Assembly: GCF_002368395.1 (NCBI RefSeq)
Contig: NZ_AP018254.1
Location: 124,001 to 188,000 of the forward strand
Direction: 5' to 3'
Length of the DNA stretch: 64,000 nt
Source: Calothrix sp. NIES-3974
GTDB taxonomy: Bacteria > Cyanobacteriota > Cyanobacteriia > Cyanobacteriales > Nostocaceae
Under the pieces are notes generated by a model. It searched no databases. It had not been told where the DNA came from and was given only the letters and a program-made list of their open reading frames with translations. A program made the translations under genes and the position numbers. Positions 48,066 through 57,292 of the stretch are shown in pieces (position 1 is the first letter of the stretch; each line of letters starts with the position of its first letter).

Positions 48066-48422
48066 TTACGATTCCATCCCCACCCAAATATTCCCTTCAT
48101 CAACGCGGGTGGGGAAAACAGCTAGGGGTTTTTGTTGGGAAATCATACCCATTAACTTACCAACACCGGGAGGAAAGGGAGTCCATTCCTTTAACTCTCC
48201 TGTTTCTAAATCAAATGCACTGCGATGGAAAGGACAAACAATTGCACCATCATCGGTAATTTTGCCTTTACGCATCGGTAGTTTCATATGGGGACAAGAA
48301 TTTTCAACTGCATAGATTTTTTGATTATGGTTGAGTAGTAAAATCGCCTTGTCTTCGAGTTTGACTACTTTACGGGTATTTGCAGGTAGTTCATCCTGAC
48401 TCAGAGCTTTGATCCAATTCAT
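48066..48422 (-). CDS. Rieske [2Fe-2S] ferredoxin-like protein
   Basis: 118 residues, ATG start. A single Rieske domain: cluster ligands C43-P-H45 and C63-P-F-H66 (ENSCPHMKL; VCPFHRSAFDLETG). There is no signal peptide, so it is a soluble cytosolic electron carrier or subunit of an oxygenase/nitrite reductase-like system, not the cytochrome b6f PetC. Gene context gives no partner. Confidence 0.9.
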   Translation of the reverse strand: MNWIKALSQDELPANTRKVVKLEDKAILLLNHNQKIYAVENSCPHMKLPMRKGKITDDGAIVCPFHRSAFDLETGELKEWTPFPPGVGKLMGMISQQKPLAVFPTRVDEGNIWVGMES

Positions 48423-49000
48423 GTTCTCTCTCTTGGGGAAACTAGCATCTCCTATCTTGGATTTTATGCTATTTGCTCTCTCAAAAGGGAATCGGATGAA
48501 AGGATTTTAGATTTTGGATTATTAGTCCTTAGTATCCCGGATTTCTCAGAAACTCCTCAAACATTCAGTGAGTAGGGAGTAGTAATAAAATCAACCCACT
48601 ACTCAAGGTTTATCACTCCCTTGCTCCAAATGCAAGATATGTATGTGGGTGAAGGAGGTTTGATGGTGTTTTGCGATCGCTTTGTCGCAATCACCGGTTT
48701 CTGTTTCTTTTTGGGTACTGAGGGGTATTGCGATCGCTTGAAGTTGTCACCAATGGGTAGAACCGTATTTTTCAACATCCCAATTCAGTGAATTAACCTA
48801 TATAGGGTTCATGAAATACCAAAATAATATCTTGCTTAGGTACACACGTTCAAGGGTTGGGCTTTTTGTGGAGATGGTTAATACTTAAAGAGACGTAGCA
48901 TTGCTACATCTCTTCTGTCACCAGTGAATTTTCAACAAACTACTAGAAGGGAAATATATCAGTATGCGAAGTCGATGAAAAACGACTTTTCCCAAAACCT
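48423..49000. other. Intergenic region with repeat copies
   Basis: 578 bp. 48535-48636 is a TTTCTCAC-family element. 48889-48914 is a palindrome (AGAGACGTAGCA / TGCTACATCTCT) with one mismatch. HIP1 GCGATCGC appears at 48675 and 48730. No gene found. Confidence 0.6.
48535..48636 (+). repeat. 100-bp MITE-like element
   Basis: CCCGGATTTCTCAGAAACTC at the left, TCAGTGAGTAGGGAGTAGT, then CAACCCACTACTCAAGG and TTTATCACTCCCTTGCTCC. Family as at 28592 and 31178. Confidence 0.85.
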
Positions 49001-50260
49001 CTAAAAGGTTTTCCATTCGGTGGGGGTGGTAATTGTAAACGCACCTTCGGCATTGGCTCCATTCATAGCCCAAATAGCGTTTTCACCCGTGTTCCGATTA
49101 CGCCAGAAAATATCCGTAGTACCGTTACCGTCGAAGTCTCCAAGGCTGTATTCCCATTCCGAACCAAGACTAGGTAGGGCAGATTCACTGACAACGGAAC
49201 CATCCATCAGCCAAACTCGACTTTCACCAGTGGACTTGTTGCGCCAAATTACGTCTGTTTTCCCGTTACCGTCAAAGTCGGCGATGCTGTAATCCCAACC
49301 GGTTCCAATGGTGGGTAGTTCTGTGTTGTTGACGTTTGCACCATCGGTGGATGAGAGGAAGGCTTGACCGGTGCTGCGGTTGTACCAGAAGACATCGGTA
49401 ATTAAATCACCGTTGAAATCACCCACTTTATAATCCCACTCATTTCCAGCACCAAACTGAGCAAGGTTAATTCCTGTCACCTGGGTACCATCGACAATCC
49501 AAGCAGCGTTTTCACCTGTATTCTTATTATGCCAGAACATATCTATTTTACCATCACGGTTGAAGTCACCGAGTTGGAATGACCAATTGGAGTCAGTGGT
49601 GGGTAAATAATCCGCAGAGACAATGTTTGCCCCATCCATTATCCAGATCGCATTTTCACCCGTTTGACTATTACGCCAATATAAATCGGTTTTGCGATCG
49701 CCGTTGGCATCACCTACCTGAAAATCCCAAGCAGAATTAAGTTGAGGTAATAGGGTTTCGGAAAGAACTGTTCCACCGTCCATAATCCAGACGGAGGTTT
49801 CACCAGTATTTTGATTACGCCATACTAAATCCGTTTTGCCATCTCCGTTCATATCGGAGATTTTAAAGTTCCAGTCTGCACCTTTTTTGCCGATGACTGC
49901 ACCAGTGGGATTAGTTCCATCCATTAACCAGATGGCAACTTCACCAGTTTGGGTATTCCGCCAAATTTTATCGGTTCTACCATCAGCGTTAAAATCGGGA
50001 CTAACTGCTGGACTGGTAATGAAGGGGTTGGGATTGGGATTACGACCAAAGCCAAATAATTGACTTTCTGTATCTGTTGCTAAGGATTGGGAAGAATGTC
50101 CTAATCCTGATACATTCTTTGCATATAAATTATCGTCAAAAGTGTTTGATGAAGCGAATGCCAACCCACGAGATTCCGGAGAAAGTGTAGCGGATTTATC
50201 GGATTCCAACATGTTATTTGTTGATGAATAATTTGCTCTTTTATTTTGATGATTATCCAT
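49001..50260 (-). CDS. FG-GAP/VCBS-type seven-repeat protein
   Basis: 419 residues from ATG 50260 (TTG one codon upstream ignored). The first 95 residues are polar, low complexity and lack a signal peptide. Then seven repeats of about 47 residues follow, each with a calcium-loop-like D-x-(N/D)-x-D/N-G-x-x-D motif and an aromatic core (WRN, TGE, W-MDG): DFNADGRTDKIWRN, DMNGDGKTDLVWRN, DANGDRKTDLYWRN and four more. Seven such blades would form a beta-propeller. The family is often extracellular; here the export route is unclear. It may use a type I or other non-Sec system. Function unknown; surface interaction is likely. Confidence 0.88.
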   Translation of the reverse strand: MDNHQNKRANYSSTNNMLESDKSATLSPESRGLAFASSNTFDDNLYAKNVSGLGHSSQSLATDTESQLFGFGRNPNPNPFITSPAVSPDFNADGRTDKIWRNTQTGEVAIWLMDGTNPTGAVIGKKGADWNFKISDMNGDGKTDLVWRNQNTGETSVWIMDGGTVLSETLLPQLNSAWDFQVGDANGDRKTDLYWRNSQTGENAIWIMDGANIVSADYLPTTDSNWSFQLGDFNRDGKIDMFWHNKNTGENAAWIVDGTQVTGINLAQFGAGNEWDYKVGDFNGDLITDVFWYNRSTGQAFLSSTDGANVNNTELPTIGTGWDYSIADFDGNGKTDVIWRNKSTGESRVWLMDGSVVSESALPSLGSEWEYSLGDFDGNGTTDIFWRNRNTGENAIWAMNGANAEGAFTITTPTEWKTF

Positions 50261-50887
50261 CAATCTTTTTGTTAGCTTCTAACATTTATGCGTTTTTTCC
50301 GTTTTTTCATCAGGATATAATTGTTAATTTTTCACAATGTTTATGGGAGGGAGTAGGAATTAGGGTGTAGTGAGTAAGGAAAAAACCACTTTCTCAGATA
50401 ATTGTAGATTTGGAAGCCACTGCGTAACGCAGTTTAAGCGCATTGAAGTAACGTCTGAGTCGCATACATTAACGTGAGTACTCCTGGGTCATAGCTCGCT
50501 ACGACGGATTCAAATAACCCCTCTCCACACCTTTCCCTCTCTTGAAAAGAGGCTTTGAAAACATTGATTTTTGGTTAAAACTATGGATTTTTCTGCCCCT
50601 CTCCATCCTGGGGAGGGGTTGGGGTGAGGTTCATCGAACTCACGTTACATTAATATGCAGCAAAATATGCAGCGATATTATTTATCTTCTACACCATAAC
50701 CTCACAATAAAATTATTGTGAAACAAGTAATTAGGGTATTTAATTTCCCGATTTGTTGTTGAAATTTTACTTATTTGAGCCATCAGTTCTGTTTGCTGAC
50801 ACTGCTTTTCCACCCAACCTATCTGAAATTAAAATAGCTCTAGAAAATATTTTGAATTTTCTCCCACTATTCCCTATTTCCTCACAC
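50261..50887. other. Intergenic region
   Basis: 627 bp between two minus-strand genes. 50515-50640 has two segments that read like repeated text (CCCCTCTCCACACCTTTCCC; TGCCCCTCTCCATCCTGGGG). 50345-50385 is a G-rich heptamer-like tract. No gene recognised. Confidence 0.5.
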
Positions 50888-52249
50888 TTAACAAGTAAAT
50901 TTTTTCATCAAATATTCAGCAATTCTTCTTGCTGCACCGGGTTTACCCATCCTACGTATACCATTATCAGAAATTAAATGTAGTTTATCCGGGTCATTTA
51001 ATAACCTGCGCACAGCTTCACCTAAATCCTGGGGTTGGGGAACCAAAATTACCGATTCACCTAATAAACGGGTTTGGGCTTCGGCAAATCGTGGTGTAAA
51101 TTGGGGCCCGTTTCCGGGTATAATAAAAGCTGGTTTTCCTAAGCCGACAAACTGCTCGGTGGCGGTTCCTGCCATTGCGATCGCCATATCACCTATATGT
51201 AAACAGTCGTTGTATGCTTTTTGACTGATAATTAGGTAATGCTGTTGATGTTGAAATACTAACGGTTGTTTTTCTCCTAGGGGAACAGGTAAGTCTGTCA
51301 CGGGTGAAATCTCTTGCCAACCTTCCTCCATTAGGGTTGTGATGAGTGGAGCGCAATCGAGACCTGGTGCGATCGCAGCCAAAAACACTAAGTTGCGTGA
51401 TGTGTGGGCTGTGTATTTATTGTCACCCATGCTACTTATCAAGGTGGAAATTCCCACCATGATTGTTCGCCAGTTTGTGTAGGCTTCGGGAGGACGGGAA
51501 CCAGGGAGAAGAGTGAAAACAAGGGGACGTACCATTTCTCGCTCTTCGGCATCACTGTGGTAAACTCGATGGGTAGGAAATGAAGGTTGCAATCCATCCA
51601 TCATCGGATTACCGACATCGTAGGCGGGTACACCCATTGATTTTAATACATCATGGGTGAGGGTATCACGGGGAAATACGGCTTTACAGCGCTGACGAGT
51701 CATTAACCAGCGTTCCCAGGGGTGATAAATTGAACCAGAAAAGTTTTCCCAGTAGGCTCCTTTTTCCTTGCGTTGTAGGACTCCGGATTCATCACGCACG
51801 TAGTATTCTGATTTTGCCGTCCCCACAAACGCATAATTTCCCCCACTCATCCATGCAAATAGGAGGGGGACAATATCACCTACCGCTAACACTGCATGTT
51901 GGAGATGGTTTATTTGTTGTTGTTTCACCCAGCTACGGGTAGTTTGAATTTGTTTCCACGTAAGTTGTAACAACCCACCTTTAACATCCCGAATCAACTG
52001 TTTACCACCATCCATATAGATAAACCCACCCGATGGCATTCGTTGAACTGTGCCAATAATTGGTATATTCAGGTGACGATAGGCAAAACCTTCCCCTACT
52101 AAGGGTAAAACAAAAATTTCTGGGGGTTGTTCCCAAGTTTGTAATTCTTGTAAAATCCGCACAGCAATAATATCTTCACCGTGACCGTTACTGAGTACAA
52201 GTAAACGCAATCGGGAAGTGGATGGATCGGTTGTGGTAGATAAAACCAT
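50888..52249 (-). CDS. Lipid-A-disaccharide synthase-related protein
   Basis: 453 residues, ATG start. It resembles LpxB-type glycosyltransferases (GT19-like): LLVLSNGHGEDIIAVRIL at the N-terminus, AVGDIVPLLFAWMSGG, FTLLPGSRPPEAYTNW, and the sugar-nucleotide region MAIAMAGTATEQFVGLGKPAFIIPGNGPQFTPRFAEAQ near the end. It fits the LpxB-related family (TIGR03492, from memory) seen across cyanobacteria, which is distinct from true LpxB. It may make an outer-membrane glycolipid; the substrate is unknown. Confidence 0.88.
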   Translation of the reverse strand: MVLSTTTDPSTSRLRLLVLSNGHGEDIIAVRILQELQTWEQPPEIFVLPLVGEGFAYRHLNIPIIGTVQRMPSGGFIYMDGGKQLIRDVKGGLLQLTWKQIQTTRSWVKQQQINHLQHAVLAVGDIVPLLFAWMSGGNYAFVGTAKSEYYVRDESGVLQRKEKGAYWENFSGSIYHPWERWLMTRQRCKAVFPRDTLTHDVLKSMGVPAYDVGNPMMDGLQPSFPTHRVYHSDAEEREMVRPLVFTLLPGSRPPEAYTNWRTIMVGISTLISSMGDNKYTAHTSRNLVFLAAIAPGLDCAPLITTLMEEGWQEISPVTDLPVPLGEKQPLVFQHQQHYLIISQKAYNDCLHIGDMAIAMAGTATEQFVGLGKPAFIIPGNGPQFTPRFAEAQTRLLGESVILVPQPQDLGEAVRRLLNDPDKLHLISDNGIRRMGKPGAARRIAEYLMKKFTC

Positions 52250-52715
52250 AGGATTTTGGATTTTAGATTTTGGATTTTAGATTTTGGATTGATGTCAAAT
52301 ATTACCTGGATTTTTTTTCTACTTACTACTCCCTATTCCCTACTCCCTGTTTACATTAACTTTAAATATTCTGCGTATATTTAACATTTCCGGAAAAATT
52401 TTGTAAATCTTTGATTGTTGAGAATTTCTGCTTTCTAATTCTTTACATTCTCATCAATCCCATCATCTGTAAAATACCTCAACTACTAGTAAAACCCTGA
52501 GAAATAATCAATTTAACACCTGTGTGCTATCTCCTGCGTCATGTTTTCTGGAGATATAAAGAAACAAAAATCACCACCCCTAAGTCACGGAAATGTAAGA
52601 GGAATAGTTGATGGGAAACTTGGTAATGGTGCGAAGAAAAAAGGTTGTGTCCCCATAGCATTACCTCCCCAAAAAAATTATTACCAGTTGTTTTGGATAT
52701 TTAACAGATAATACT
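52250..52715. other. Divergent intergenic region
   Basis: 466 bp. It starts with TTTTGGATTTTAGA tracts (52253-52292) and the heptamer tract CTACTCCCTATTCCC (52322-52350), which are likely inert repeats. Promoters of both divergent genes must be here; no clear pair is fixed. No RNA gene seen. Confidence 0.5.
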
Positions 52716-55130
52716 ATGCGAGTTTCTTCAGCTGCACTTTTTACCCTTACCAGCGTGACAACGGGTGTGAATATTGGTCAAGCGATCGCGACACCAATTC
52801 CCAATACTACCAGTGGGGAAGCACCCAAAAGTGTGGTCATTCCGGTGATCACAACCACACCAGCAAATCCTCAACCGAATATTACCCCCGAAACGACAAC
52901 AACCCCCCAATTTTCCCAGAAACCAGCTACGGTGGAAAGTCCTTCGAGAAACAATTCACCTGTGGTTGTGGTAGCTGTTCCCTTAAATCCACCGGAAACC
53001 GATGATGGTCGGGTTATCGAATTTTCTGCTCCTGGTTTGGAACCGGAACCCACACCCATTAAAATTCCCGTCCCCAAAGCTGGTCAATCTTCCATTTCCA
53101 GAACTCCCCCCACTCCACCTCCATCAACCCCTGTCAAGGTTGCTGCTTCTCCCACTGTACCCATCAACCTAGGAACACAAAATCAAAATAATACGAGTAA
53201 TACTAATTCTGCGGTTGTGATTAGAACTACGGTTGCGAATAACTCGACTGCTGTTAAGAATCCCTCTTCAACTACTCAAAATACCAGTACTACAAATAAT
53301 TCCGTTACTGTCATCAATACCAATATTGCTAATAACTCAAATAACTCCAACAATTCACTACCAGTTACTAGACCCAATCCCGTAAACAATATCGATGGGA
53401 ATCTAGTTGTTCCTGCAACTAGTGTGCAAATTCGTGGTGCAAACTCCGAACTTGACCAAATCATCCGTCAAGTGATTCAAACTCAACTTGGAGGTGACAC
53501 CAGTCAAAATCAACTGCAAAAAGATGTGACAGCAATCCTGGATACAGGACTATTCCGAAATGCAACCGTTACAACCACCACTACCCCCCAGGGTTTACAG
53601 GTGACATTCCAAGTTGAACCAGTGATTGTTCGCACTTTCCAGTTATCCGGAGCGAAAGTCCTAGACCAGAAAACAGCCTTTGCACCCTTGCAAAATCTGG
53701 TTGGTAAACCCATCAGTCCAGAAGCTTTAAAAAAAGGTGGAGAAACCGTTAATCAATGGTATCGCGACCAAGGTTATAGTTTAGCCAGGGTAATTTCCAT
53801 TACTCCGACCCCCGGTGGAACCCTAACCATGAATGTGACTGAGGGTGTGGTTGGTCAAATCAACTTCAAGTTCGTGGATGAAGAGGGAAGGGATGTGGAT
53901 AGCAAAGGTAAACCCCTAACCGGACGGACAAAACCGGATTTTTTGCGCAAACAACTCAAATTAAAACCCGGTGATGTTTTCCAAGAAAGTATCGTTCGTC
54001 AAGACCTGCAAAAACTCTACACCATCGGACTATTTGAAAGCGTCAATGTCCGTCTCGATGGGGATAATAGCAAAACCGATATTACCTACGAACTGAGGGA
54101 AACCGGTGCGCGTTCCATCAACCTTGGCGGTAATTATAACGCTGACCAAGGCATTATGGGAACCTTCAGTTACCAAGACCGCAACGTGGGAGGTGTCAAC
54201 GATACCCTGGGAGTCAACGTCCAATTAGGTCGTCGTGATTTGTTATTTGATACCCTCTTCAGAAGTCCCTACCGTGCAAATGAACCCAACCGCATTGGTT
54301 ATACCATCAGAACCTTCCGCAACCGGGGTTTATCCAACACCTTCGACGGAGATGTGAAACTGGCTAACGGTGATCGAGTGCGTGAAGGTAAAATTGGTGC
54401 TAGCGTCAGTTTAGAACGACCCATCGATGGTTGGGACACCTCCCTCGGCTTTAACTATACCCGTGTTAGCACCCGCGATCGCGATGGTAATATTGTCCCC
54501 ACCGACGAACTTGGTAATAAGTTAACCCTCAGCAATACAGGTATTGATGACCTATTCACCGTCTCCTTTGCAGCAGTTAAAGACCGTCGTGACAACCCCT
54601 TTTTCCCCACTAGCGGTTCCATCCTCAAACTCAGCACCGAACAATCCGTTCCCTTTGCGAACGGTGACATTTCCATGAACCGTCTCCAAGCCAATTACAC
54701 CCAATATACACCCGTAGCCATCTTCAAAAGCGACCAACCCCAAGTATTTGCCTTAAATCTCCAAGCAGGAACTGTCCTCGGTGACTTACCACCCTACGAA
54801 GCTTTTAATTTAGGTGGGACAAATTCCGTCCGTGGTTTTGGTTCTGGTGATATTGGTAGTGGACGCAGCTATGTCCTTGCTTCTGCGGAATACCGTTTCC
54901 CCATTATGTCCGCTTTAGGGGGTGTACTGTTTGCCGATTTCGCTTCTGACCTGGGTTCTGGGGATACTGTCGTTGGAAATCCTGCGGGTGTTCGCGGAAA
55001 ACCCGGTACTGGTTTTGGCTATGGTGCAGGTGTACGGGTTAATTCACCTTTAGGTGTGATTCGTGCTGACTACGGTTTTGGTAGCGAAGGTGACAGTCGT
55101 TTCCATTTCGGTCTGGGACAGAATTTTTAA
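52716..55130 (+). CDS. bamA: Omp85/BamA-family outer membrane assembly protein
   Basis: 804 residues, ATG start. A weak signal sequence precedes a proline/threonine/asparagine-rich linker (about 25-235; PTPPPSTPVKV, many TNT/NNS). Three POTRA domains follow (about 238-303, 304-377, 378-463), then the 16-strand barrel (465-804), with the family motif NSVRGFGSGDIG in the loop that closes the barrel and the terminal phenylalanine (GLGQNF) that marks outer membrane proteins. It inserts beta-barrels in the outer membrane and is the cyanobacterial relative of chloroplast Toc75. The linker is longer and more repetitive than in proteobacterial BamA. Confidence 0.95.
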   Translation: MRVSSAALFTLTSVTTGVNIGQAIATPIPNTTSGEAPKSVVIPVITTTPANPQPNITPETTTTPQFSQKPATVESPSRNNSPVVVVAVPLNPPETDDGRVIEFSAPGLEPEPTPIKIPVPKAGQSSISRTPPTPPPSTPVKVAASPTVPINLGTQNQNNTSNTNSAVVIRTTVANNSTAVKNPSSTTQNTSTTNNSVTVINTNIANNSNNSNNSLPVTRPNPVNNIDGNLVVPATSVQIRGANSELDQIIRQVIQTQLGGDTSQNQLQKDVTAILDTGLFRNATVTTTTTPQGLQVTFQVEPVIVRTFQLSGAKVLDQKTAFAPLQNLVGKPISPEALKKGGETVNQWYRDQGYSLARVISITPTPGGTLTMNVTEGVVGQINFKFVDEEGRDVDSKGKPLTGRTKPDFLRKQLKLKPGDVFQESIVRQDLQKLYTIGLFESVNVRLDGDNSKTDITYELRETGARSINLGGNYNADQGIMGTFSYQDRNVGGVNDTLGVNVQLGRRDLLFDTLFRSPYRANEPNRIGYTIRTFRNRGLSNTFDGDVKLANGDRVREGKIGASVSLERPIDGWDTSLGFNYTRVSTRDRDGNIVPTDELGNKLTLSNTGIDDLFTVSFAAVKDRRDNPFFPTSGSILKLSTEQSVPFANGDISMNRLQANYTQYTPVAIFKSDQPQVFALNLQAGTVLGDLPPYEAFNLGGTNSVRGFGSGDIGSGRSYVLASAEYRFPIMSALGGVLFADFASDLGSGDTVVGNPAGVRGKPGTGFGYGAGVRVNSPLGVIRADYGFGSEGDSRFHFGLGQNF

Positions 55131-55167
55131 ATTTTGGATTTGGGATTTTCATGTATGTACCACCCCC

Positions 55168-55292
55168 GTAGAGACGACCCGTCGGGTCGTCTCTACTACA
55201 ATTACAAAATAACGGGTCGTCTCTACAATGACAAAATAACGAGTTATCCCTACAATGACAAAACAACAGGTCGTCTCTACTATAAAATGTAG
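55168..55292. repeat. Palindrome followed by 27-bp tandem repeats
   Basis: 55168-55196 is a perfect 29-bp palindrome (GTAGAGACGACCCG arms). From 55182 its right arm repeats about four times as GGGTCGTCTCTAC plus AATGACAAAATAAC, with units near 55182, 55213, 55240 and 55267. It fills the space between bamA and the Uma2 gene, so it may end bamA or regulate the next gene. Confidence 0.85.
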
Positions 55293-55322
55293 AAAAAGCC
55301 AGGCATATCTAGTGTAACGACA

Positions 55323-55910
55323 ATGCTGAGTCAAGTCACAACACGACGCTTTACCCCAGAGGAATACCATCGTTTAATTGAGCTGGGTTTTTTCCCGGAA
55401 AATGAGCGTGTTGAACTGATTAGGGGGGAGTTAATACCGATGGTAGCGAAAGGAACAGCACATACAACTTGTTGTCGCAACCTATTGCGAGAGCTCAGTC
55501 GATTAGTTTTCGGTAAAGCTGAACTACAATGTCAAGACCCAATTCAACTACCTTTCGGTAGCGAACCTGAACCAGATTTTGCGATTGTTCGTTCTCCTGG
55601 GGATAATTATTTATCAGCACATCCGACACCAAAAGATATTTTTTTAGTGATTGAAATTGCTGATTCTTCGTTAAATTATGACCGCGATGTCAAGATACCT
55701 TTATATGCGGAAGCAGAAATTAATCACTATTGGATATTTAATTTGATTTTGAATCAGCTAGAAGTTTATACTGAACCTTTCCAAGATGAGCAAAATAACT
55801 TTGGCTATCGTTCCAAACGTATTTTTCTCCCTAATCAGTCAGTGGAGTTACCTTTAGAATCCTCACCAGTATTGGAGTTGAAATCGATTTTTCCCCGGAA
55901 ATTAGCTTAG
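55323..55910 (+). CDS. Uma2-family endonuclease-like protein (DUF820)
   Basis: 195 residues, ATG start. PD-(D/E)xK-like fold: NERVELIRGELIPM, EPDFAIV and FLVIEIADSSL, then DVKIPLYAEAEINHYWIFNL. The D and E residues for metal binding are visible. Uma2 proteins are very numerous in cyanobacteria and their role is debated. It is single here and ends next to a MITE-like element that starts at its stop codon. Confidence 0.88.
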   Translation: MLSQVTTRRFTPEEYHRLIELGFFPENERVELIRGELIPMVAKGTAHTTCCRNLLRELSRLVFGKAELQCQDPIQLPFGSEPEPDFAIVRSPGDNYLSAHPTPKDIFLVIEIADSSLNYDRDVKIPLYAEAEINHYWIFNLILNQLEVYTEPFQDEQNNFGYRSKRIFLPNQSVELPLESSPVLELKSIFPRKLA

Positions 55911-56081
55911 AGGATGTTTTAAAAGTCGATTCTAATACTTGAATTATCGTTTTTGGGAATAAGAAGGGATGCGATATGTCGCTTCTGTACTCTCGAAGCA
56001 AAAATCAGCTTTATAACCCCATGTCCAGAGTCAGGACGATAGACAAAATAGTGATAATTAATACTTTCCCAACAACCTCTT
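55909..56081. repeat. 190-bp miniature inverted-repeat element, copy 3 (173 bp)
   Basis: Left end AGAGGATGTTTTAAAAGTCG, right end the complement of AGAGGTTGTTGGGAAAG. It contains ATACTTGAATTATCGTTTTT and a degenerate GATGCGATATGTCGCTTCT palindrome. It overlaps the last bases of the Uma2 stop codon, so it may have created or replaced that gene end. Confidence 0.8.
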
Positions 56082-56205
56082 AGGGGTGACAAAAAAGTTA
56101 AATTCCCTCTACTGTATCCTGTCCCCCAAATCTCGCCTTTTCCTATAAATAAAGATTTTAATTTACAATATATAAGGAAATTGTAACAAAATGTAAGGTT
56201 GATTC

Positions 56206-57093
56206 ATGGCGGATCAGTTAATTCGCGCAACTGCGGTAGACGGTGGGATTCGTGTGGTGGGAGCAATTACCACTAGGTTGACGGAAGAAGCACGACAGCG
56301 CCATCAAATGTCCTATGTAGCCACTGCGGCTTTAGGTCGAACAATGACGGCTGGTTTGTTAATGGCTTCCAGCATGAAGCGAACTGGTTCAAGGATTAAT
56401 CTACGTATTCGCGGAGATGGCCCATTAGGAGGTATTTTAGTCGATGCTGGGCTTGATGGGACAGTACGAGGTTATGTTGGCAACCCCCAGGTGGAATTAC
56501 CTCCCAATGCCAAAGGTAAGTTAGATGTGGGAGGTGCGGTTGGTAATGGGTTTTTATATGTTGTCCGTGATATTGGTTACGGCTACCCCTATTCTAGTAC
56601 TGTGGAGCTAGTATCGGGGGAAATAGGCGATGATATTGCCCATTATTTAGTGACTTCCGAGCAAACTCCTTCGGCTTTGATGGTGGGGGTATTTGTGGAT
56701 AAAACCGGTGTGACAGCTGCGGGTGGTTTATTGGTTCAGGTTTTACCAAAGGCTGCACGGGATGAGTCTCTCATTCAACTGTTAGAATCGCGTATTGCTT
56801 CCCTGTCAGGGTTTACCTCCCTACTACGAGCAGGCAAAACTTTAAACGATATTTTCCAGGATTTACTGGCTGATCTGGGATTATTTATTTTCCCAGAAAC
56901 CCAAATTTTGCGTTTTTACTGCGGTTGTTCCTTTGACCGGGTGTTAGGAGCATTAAAATTGCTGGGTACGGATGAACTTCAAGATATGATTGTCAAAGAT
57001 AACGGTGCAGAAGCTACCTGCGAGTTTTGTGGCGAGGTTTACAACGCTAGTCGCGAACATTTGACACAGTTAATTGAGGAATTACAAACATGA
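56206..57093 (+). CDS. hslO: Hsp33 redox-regulated chaperone
   Basis: 295 residues, ATG start. N-terminal core (DQLIRATAVDGGIRVVGAIT, RIRGDGPLGGILVDAG, LPPNAKGKLDVGGAVG) and the C-terminal redox switch with four zinc-binding cysteines: C-G-C (FYCGCSFDRVLGAL) and C-E-F-C (ATCEFCGEVY). Oxidation releases zinc and activates holdase function in the cytosol. Full length and intact. Confidence 0.96.
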   Translation: MADQLIRATAVDGGIRVVGAITTRLTEEARQRHQMSYVATAALGRTMTAGLLMASSMKRTGSRINLRIRGDGPLGGILVDAGLDGTVRGYVGNPQVELPPNAKGKLDVGGAVGNGFLYVVRDIGYGYPYSSTVELVSGEIGDDIAHYLVTSEQTPSALMVGVFVDKTGVTAAGGLLVQVLPKAARDESLIQLLESRIASLSGFTSLLRAGKTLNDIFQDLLADLGLFIFPETQILRFYCGCSFDRVLGALKLLGTDELQDMIVKDNGAEATCEFCGEVYNASREHLTQLIEELQT

Positions 57094-57292
57094 TTTTCCA
57101 GAAAAACAGCAATGTATAAATTGGCACTGTAAATTCCGGGTATTTCATGGTATTTAACGATATAATAGGGGAGTGAACTAGATTTTTGCGGATAAAAGGG
57201 TGTAGGATGGCAAATCTAAGGGTGTGAGTTCAGAATAGAGATTCAAAACAGAAAATTATTAGCGATAATCTTTGATAATTTTGGTGTGAGAG

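Noticed and set aside
55168-55292. CRISPR-like short repeats before Uma2
   Set aside because: The full 27-bp unit repeats without unique spacers; derived from a palindrome arm.
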